Shown in pieces: positions 58,954 through 64,000 of a stretch of DNA of 64,000 bases. A program made the translations under genes and the position numbers. The DNA lies in the NCBI GenBank assembly GCA_965153355.1, contig OZ231127.1, forward strand, positions 76,694,001-76,758,000, given 5' to 3'. The DNA is from Flaccisagitta enflata. Its lineage: Eukaryota > Chaetognatha > Sagittoidea > Aphragmophora. Numbering within the stretch: position 1 is the first letter of the stretch; each line of letters starts with the position of its first letter. The notes under the pieces were generated by a model that worked only from the letters and a program-made list of their open reading frames with translations, was not told where the DNA came from and ran no database searches.

Positions 58954-59600
58954 GTTGGGAAGCGGCTCTCCTATGCTTTCACATACAGGGGAAATTTCTC
59001 CTTGATCATCTTCTGCCCCCCCCCCCGTCTTGATTTCCTGCTCAAGGCCTAATCCCAGCCTCATGCACTTCTGCCTCTCATAAGGTTTGAGACAATAATG
59101 AATAATGACATAAGTAACTAAATAACTATGCGTTTTTTTCCATTTTTGCATATGTCTGCGGTATACAAATCAAGAACCATAAACTAGAAAATCTTACCCA
59201 AAGCGGTTTTTGAAAAAAATGAAAAGCTCAAGATGTTAAGCTACATTTCTTTAGACAGTTTTTCAGGTAAGTATGACCTTTTTTTGACAGCATAAGATAT
59301 GAAATTTCTACATTTTAGGCCTCAGTCGTAATTTTGTTATGGTGGCTTTCAAAATGAAAATTTCAGTTTCTTTGAAAATCATTTAGTGCGACCTATCAAA
59401 TGAAAGGGGATTTTGTCAGAATTAACATTTTGCTGTCAAATAATAGGTCAGACCAACTTGAAAAAAATCTTTGCAAAATGAAGCCAAAAATCTTGAATTT
59501 TTCATTTTTTTTTTTTCAAAAAGCACCATGGGAAAAACTTCCTACTTGATGGTTCTTGGTTCACATACCCATGACCTATGCAAAAATGCAAAAAACCGCA

Positions 59601-60000
59601 TACAGTGGAACCCCGCATTAACAGAGCCGCTTTTAAAGGTTCCCCATCAATGAAGGTCAATATCTTAAGGTCCAAAATGATAGTTTTTAATGTGATTTCA
59701 CCTCTCTTTAAAGGTGAACCTGAGATAAAGGTGAACAAGGCTGGATACATGGCTACCCTAGCATGCGGGTGGGCAGGAGCAGTGCTGGAGAAGGTCACTA
59801 GGGCATCTGGACAATAGCCATATGCTCTAAAAGCTCTAAAACGCCGAAAAAGTAAAAACGGGACCGACCAACCAACAAACTGACCAACTGACTAACCAAC
59901 TGACCGACCGACCAACCGGGTGTAGAGTCGCATAGCACGACACTAAAAATCTTCAGTCCCATTGCATGCAATGGGACCGATGAGGCGGGGTCCTGCTGTA
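59601..60000. mobile_element. Pogo/Tc1-like MITE with a nested family H element
   Basis: Left TA-CAGTGGAACCCCGC and right GGCGGGGTCCTGCTG-TA are imperfect inverted termini flanked by TA. This terminus type is common in pogo/Tigger-class non-autonomous elements. Family H copy B5 lies inside. Confidence 0.6.
59733..59949 (-). mobile_element. Family H element, subfamily B/A mixture, copy B5
   Basis: It starts AACAAGGCTGGATACATGGC, then GCGGGTGGGCAGGAGCAG and a GACC/CAAC tract. It ends GGGTGTAGAGTCGCATAGC, then ACGACACTAAAAA, with a hairpin damaged by mismatches. Confidence 0.7.
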
Positions 60001-60039
60001 GTTATATCATTATTGTTTCAAACCATATGTGAGACAGCA

Positions 60040-60440
60040 GTGAATGGCCTATTTGCCTGACGCGACCCAAGCCTTAAGACCCACATTCCTGCCTGAATTT
60101 CCAAATCCCGGTTTTGAGGAACATATTCTAGCATCAAGAGCTAAGAGCAGGCCAAATCTTCCAGCTTCTAGCCCAAAATCCAGCCTGAAAGCCAAAATCC
60201 CTGCTCAGGGATTGAAGTCTCAGCCAAAGAGGCAAAACATCCTTGAGGTCCAAATCCCAGCTATATGACTCAAACCTCCACGTTGAAGCATAAATAGCAA
60301 TCTGAAGTTCCAACCCTTAGTCTCAACACCAAGTAATTCAAGTATTGAAAGCATAAACCATTGTTCTTTTTGAGGCCGCTGCCCCTCTAATTACCACATG
60401 GCTAGACATGCTAATTATGGGACTTCTGTATTGCTGACCA
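60040..60440. other. Degenerate FB-like sequence
   Basis: AAATCC/AGCC-type units (60090-60310) resemble a decayed minisatellite of family FB. GAGGCCGCTGCCCC at 60373-60386 and TATTGCTGACCA at 60429-60440 resemble the FB tail, suggesting an older FB copy next to the intact one. Confidence 0.4.
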
Positions 60441-60453
60441 TCCAATACTTTTT

Positions 60454-61311
60454 GGGCAGCGGCCCCGAAGGGGACGAAGTCCTGTAGAACACAGGGGGAC
60501 TTTCGTTCGTCCGTTAGTTCGTCCGTTCGTCCCCCCTCATCAAGCCCCTCAGGCCTCAACTATGGCCTCTGAGACCTCAAATCTGGCCTCTCAGGCCTAA
60601 AATCTGGCCTATCAGGCCTCAAATCCAGCCTCTCGGGCCTCAAATCCAGCCTCTCAGGCCTCTCAGGCCTCAATTCTAGCCTCGCAAGCCTTAAATCTAG
60701 CCTCTCAGGCCTCAAATCTTGCCTCTTGGGCCTCAAATCCAGCATCACAGGCCTCAAATCTGGCCTCTCAGGCCTCAAATCCAGCCTCTCAGGCCCCAAA
60801 TCCAGCCTCTTAGGCCTCAAATCCGGCCTCTCAGGCCCCAAATCCAACCTTTCAGACATCAAACCTGGCCTCTCAGGCCTCAAATTAGGCTTCTCAGGCC
60901 TCAAATCCAGATTATCAGGCCTCAAACCTAGCCTCTCAGGCCTCAAATTAGGCCTCTCAGGCTTCAAATCAGCTATCTAAGCCTCAACTTATTGCTCTCA
61001 GGCTTCATATCAGTTCTCTGACCTTTCAAGCCTTAATCCAGCGCTCTCAAGCCTCAAGTCAGCCCTCTCAAGCTTCAGATTGGCATTTTCAGGCCTTACA
61101 TCAGCCTTCTTAGACCTCAGTTTAGGCTCTTGAAGGCCTGTATAGCATCTCATCCAATTCTTCAGGAAGGACGAACGAAAGTCCCCCTGTGTTCTACAGG
61201 ACTTTGTCCCCTTCGGGGCCGCTGCCCTGCTTCCCCTCACTCCAATTCACAATCACTCAAAGCAGGGCAACGGGTATCGCTGACCACATATTGCCCTTGG
61301 GCGACCTGTTT
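60454..61311 (+). mobile_element. Family FB element, best complete copy
   Basis: The left arm 60454-60512 and right arm 61169-61227 are inverted repeats, 58 of 59 positions by my comparison. Each includes a CCCC-GAA-GGGG hairpin and CCTGT-AGAAC-ACAGG. The left arm is followed by GTCC/GTTC units, then about 25 copies of a 21-bp unit built on CTCAGGCCTCAAATC. The tail contains the stem GCCCTGCTT/AAGCAGGGC and ends TTGCCCTTGGGCGACC. Non-coding. Confidence 0.85.
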
Positions 61312-61765
61312 GATTATTCCATCTTCCCTTCCTCTCACCACTTCGTACTCTTTCCCTTTGTTCTTATCACTTACCTTTCCTCCTTCAGTCTCTCTCCCTT
61401 CTACTCAAAAGAGTGGAAACGCAACACGTTCAAAACATTAAGATCAATCGTTGAAAAACCTCTAATTGGAGCGTGAAAATGAGTTTTATATACATTAGAT
61501 TAATGGTGTTTCCATGGTTAAAAGTAGCATATATATGTTCTTTATATGTTCTTTTAATTCGTCAGCATAAATGGCGACAGATACACACAGATTCAAAGAC
61601 ACATCTAGGCTAAGCAACTAAAATAAGAAAAAAAAAAGAACAAAATTTTTACTCGGGATCAAATATAACGTTTCGAGCAAGATGAGAGATCACAGAATTA
61701 CTGTGAGACAAGAGAGAATTTTCGAATTTTCGTTTTGACTTATTGAAAAGTTCGACTAATGATTT

Positions 61766-62581
61766 CTAACCAAAAGACTCACGCAGTGATCTAACACTCT
61801 CCCATTGATTAAAACCAAATATGAGTCGGAGCGCATCATTAACAGCGGTGCTACAGTTCTGCATTTGGCGCGAAGGGTAATTTTTTACTGCAGATGCATG
61901 GGAAAGAATTGGAATGCAACAGGTGTAGAGGAGATGCATTTGAACTTCCTCACTAGGCTTGTTTGCAGCTCTTAGAATTGAGTTTGAGGCACGGTAGAAT
62001 TTTGTAAGATCATTGGAGCTTGAAAATGAGATGCCCTTATCATTGACGATTTTTGTACCGAGGTATGTAACCGAGTCAACATAATCAATCTTGCAACCAT
62101 TGAGCAAAATTGGACCAAGCTTCTCATGTTCTATGGAACTTTTTGAAAAGGCTAGAATTTTTGATTTGGCTGCGTTGAAGGTGAGATCATATTCCTTGCA
62201 ATACTCTGCACAATGCTGAATCATCTTTTGAAGAGCATTTCTCGTGGGTGCAAGAAGACACAGATCGTCTGCAAACAGAATTATGGCAAGAAATATGCCA
62301 AATATGAAACATCCGATGTATAGGTTTCTCAATATTGTTGCGACATCATTTATGTAACATCCAAAGAAGTCGGGCAAATTTATCCCGCCTTGCTTTATGC
62401 CAAGGGGGACTTTAAAGCTTCTGCTAGTCTCTGCTAGTCCCTGTTTAACTAGGCGGAAATATGCCATAACACACCTGAAGCGATCAAGCAGTTTAAAAAA
62501 AGAACAAGAAATAAGGCAATCCTGAGAAAATACTGAAAAAAGCTTCAACTTTAAACAAATGAAAGGGGTCTCTCTTTCCAC
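61766..62581 (-). pseudogene. Decayed non-LTR reverse transcriptase fragment
   Basis: The frame reads LLDRFRCVMAYFRLVKQG, then GIKQGGINLPDFFGCYIND (RT motif B region) and ILFADDLCLLAP (motif C, FADD). FNAAKSKILAFS and SVTYLGTKI (motif D-E region) follow, then a short post-RT segment. It covers only the C-terminal half of an RT and lacks an endonuclease. It belongs to a different lineage from the LINE at 53.2 kb, and the clade is not resolved. It lies in the NLR intron on the opposite strand, 5'-truncated, probably inactive. Confidence 0.8.
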
Positions 62582-62589
62582 GTCATGTT

Positions 62590-63085
62590 TAAATAGAAAT
62601 TACAAAGCAAGAAAACCTCCGTTGAAGAAAGTAAGCGGAAATGAATGATTATTTCAACCCGACTTCCGTTTTGTTAAAGTTGTCTGGTTTGTATAAGAAT
62701 TGAACCGTACCAATATTCTATTTAAGAAATATTCTTAAAAATACTTAATTAGGCTTATTTAAACAATATTTTCTAAAAAAGTGATGTAGAATTTTTGGGT
62801 ATCCCCTTGCTACTTCTAATCTTCCTAATTCCCTCTTGATCTAAACGAAAATTACATCAACATTCTTAAAAGGCTCACAAATGAATTTGACGACAGAATT
62901 CCTCTCTACGTCTAGGTCTCATTTACTTTTTGCAAATTTTTGTGGTCCATTTTCAAAATTTAAACCCCATAAACTTTGTACACAAATAAGAAATCAAAAT
63001 AGCAGGTCAGAGCCTTCTATTTGACGCTTTTTACGATGCATTTGGTCGTCTCCCATGTTTTGTGTGGCAAGAGGGGCCACGGTGG
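62590..63085. other. Distal NLR intron sequence, nothing further recognised
   Basis: AT-rich, without repeats or frames that could be supported, leading to the acceptor at 63108. Confidence 0.3.
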
Positions 63086-63108
63086 ATTTCACTCATTTCA
63101 CCCACTAG

Positions 63109-64000
63109 TGCGAAGCTGGCACAAAGATCAAAGTCTGCGAAAAGTATGCCCCACGGATGATCACAAATGAGCGTGTAATGTTCATTTTTGATGGATACGA
63201 CGAAGCCTCTGATATCACGAGGCAGACCTTGCGACCGATCTTCTTCCCCGGTAGTGAACCAACTAATCTCCGTCCTCCAGACACCAAAGCTGTAATGTTG
63301 CTAATGACACGACCCGATGGACTTGATGCAAGAGTAAAACCCAATTTCACCATTTCTCCTCTGAACATAACTCAGCGCAACAGTTTTATAAGACGGCTTC
63401 TGGAGATTAATGCCACCCAATCAAGTCATATTGAATTGACTGGAAATCAGAAAGATCACATTCAAGATCAAGAGAAGCGTTTGCAATATCTATGCGACCA
63501 AAATCCAGCCTTTTCCTCTCTGGCAAGTATCCCCTTCTTCCTTGTTGCCTTGTGCACTCTCTTCATGAATGATAGCCTCATTGAGGACATAACAGATAGC
63601 ATGAATTTGCTTCTTACATTGCTTGGCTTTTCGATGAAAACGCTTTTAGTAAAGTATGAGAATGAGTCTAAAACACCGCCACTTCTTACGCATGTTAAGA
63701 GAAAGCTAAATAAAGAAAAAAGGAGCATAATGGAAGCAGGATCACTCGATCTTTTACGCAAGACAGGTATGGAGAAATTTGTGTTAGCTCTTGGATATGC
63801 CATTCATCAGCTCAATTCATTTAAGTTGTCTGGAAGTAACGATTTAGATTCTGGAGAGCTCATCGATCATATGGAAAAATATCTTGAACAAGACTTTGAA
63901 AAACAGCCAGATATTTTCAATCGTCAAGCCATTGATTTGTTCCTTAAATTACGATGGTTTGCAAAAAAAGCCAAACGTAAAACCAATAGTCCTGATGGCT
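63109..64000 (+). CDS. NLR-like protein, NACHT Walker B exon (open at window end)
   Basis: After the acceptor CCCACTAG the frame is open to the window edge, about 297 codons. It starts CEAGTKIKVCEKYAPRM and contains VMFIFDGYDEASD, the NACHT Walker B with the typical extended acidic signature. LLMTRPDGLDARV follows (sensor 1 Thr-Arg-Pro). A helical segment with NPAFSSLASIPFFLVALCTLF matches the conserved proline region after NACHT. Further helices follow (GMEKFVLALGYAIHQL; RQAIDLFLKLRWFAKKAKR). The recognition domain (commonly LRRs or other repeats) would lie beyond the window. An unrelated frame on the opposite strand is a shadow. Confidence 0.85.

Larger units (their letters stand above)
58304..63108 (+). 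other. NLR intron, 4.8 kb, filled with repeats
   Basis: Donor GTGAGA at 58304 and acceptor TTTCACTCATTTCACCCACTAG ending at 63108. Both are phase 0, and joining them links the NACHT Walker A and Walker B exons in frame. The intron carries a (CA)n, two family H elements, a MITE, an FB element and a decayed LINE. Confidence 0.7.

Noticed and set aside
60560-60980. Open frames with a repeating Leu-Arg-Pro-Glu-Arg or Gly-Leu-Lys-Ser pattern
   Set aside because: They derive from the 21-bp minisatellite of the FB element. The period is a multiple of three, which keeps frames open on both strands.
63105-63803. Minus-strand frames opposite the last NLR exon
   Set aside because: The plus strand encodes a clear NACHT Walker B region with a matching splice acceptor. 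The minus frames are shadows.

Overview
The window looks like nuclear DNA of an invertebrate animal. The evidence is open reading frames interrupted by consensus splice sites, very low gene density, NACHT/STAND (NLR-type) immune-receptor coding sequence, an APE-type non-LTR retrotransposon, mariner-type and foldback elements, and an extreme load of microsatellites. The species cannot be read from the sequence. Lineages with expanded NLR repertoires (sponges, cnidarians, echinoderms, amphioxus, some molluscs) are the natural candidates.

Layout. 1-44 kb is essentially gene-free. It holds dozens of arrays of (GA)n, (GACA)n, (GAA)n, (GAAA)n, (CA)n and (CAA)n, minisatellites, and many short non-autonomous elements. 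44.1-45.1 kb carries, on the minus strand, the first coding exon of a secreted or membrane protein with a polyQ tract. 45.8-48.9 kb holds a 112-bp tandem array, two short inverted-repeat elements and a dispersed repeat broken by a perfect 127-bp-arm foldback. 50.8-64 kb is one large NLR-like gene. Its first exon encodes a P-loop STAND NTPase, a polyQ linker and the start of a second, NACHT-type NTPase. A 4.8-kb intron full of repeats then separates the NACHT Walker A from the Walker B exon, which runs off the window.

The most notable locus is the NLR gene. A 3.76-kb CR1/L2-like LINE (PHD finger, AP endonuclease, reverse transcriptase) sits inside its polyQ codon repeat. (CAA)n-CAC lies on both sides, as a target-site duplication would leave. 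The LINE frame is open and continuous with the host frame, so one 1972-codon ORF fuses a STAND NTPase to a retrotransposon protein. The LINE part has no methionine of its own before its endonuclease domain, and a degenerate 2A-like motif lies just after the junction.

Two abundant non-autonomous families stand out. Family H has about 22 copies. Each has a 7-bp-stem hairpin whose stem bases covary between copies, followed by a (GTCS/GTCY)n tract, a variable body and an end reading GGCCTTGTTT. The architecture recalls Helentron-derived elements (DINE-1, mini-me, bivalve pearl). Family FB has about 59-bp inverted arms around a 21-bp minisatellite. For family H, '+' in the feature list means the strand on which the hairpin comes first and the tetranucleotides read GTCN. 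True 5'-3' polarity may be the reverse.
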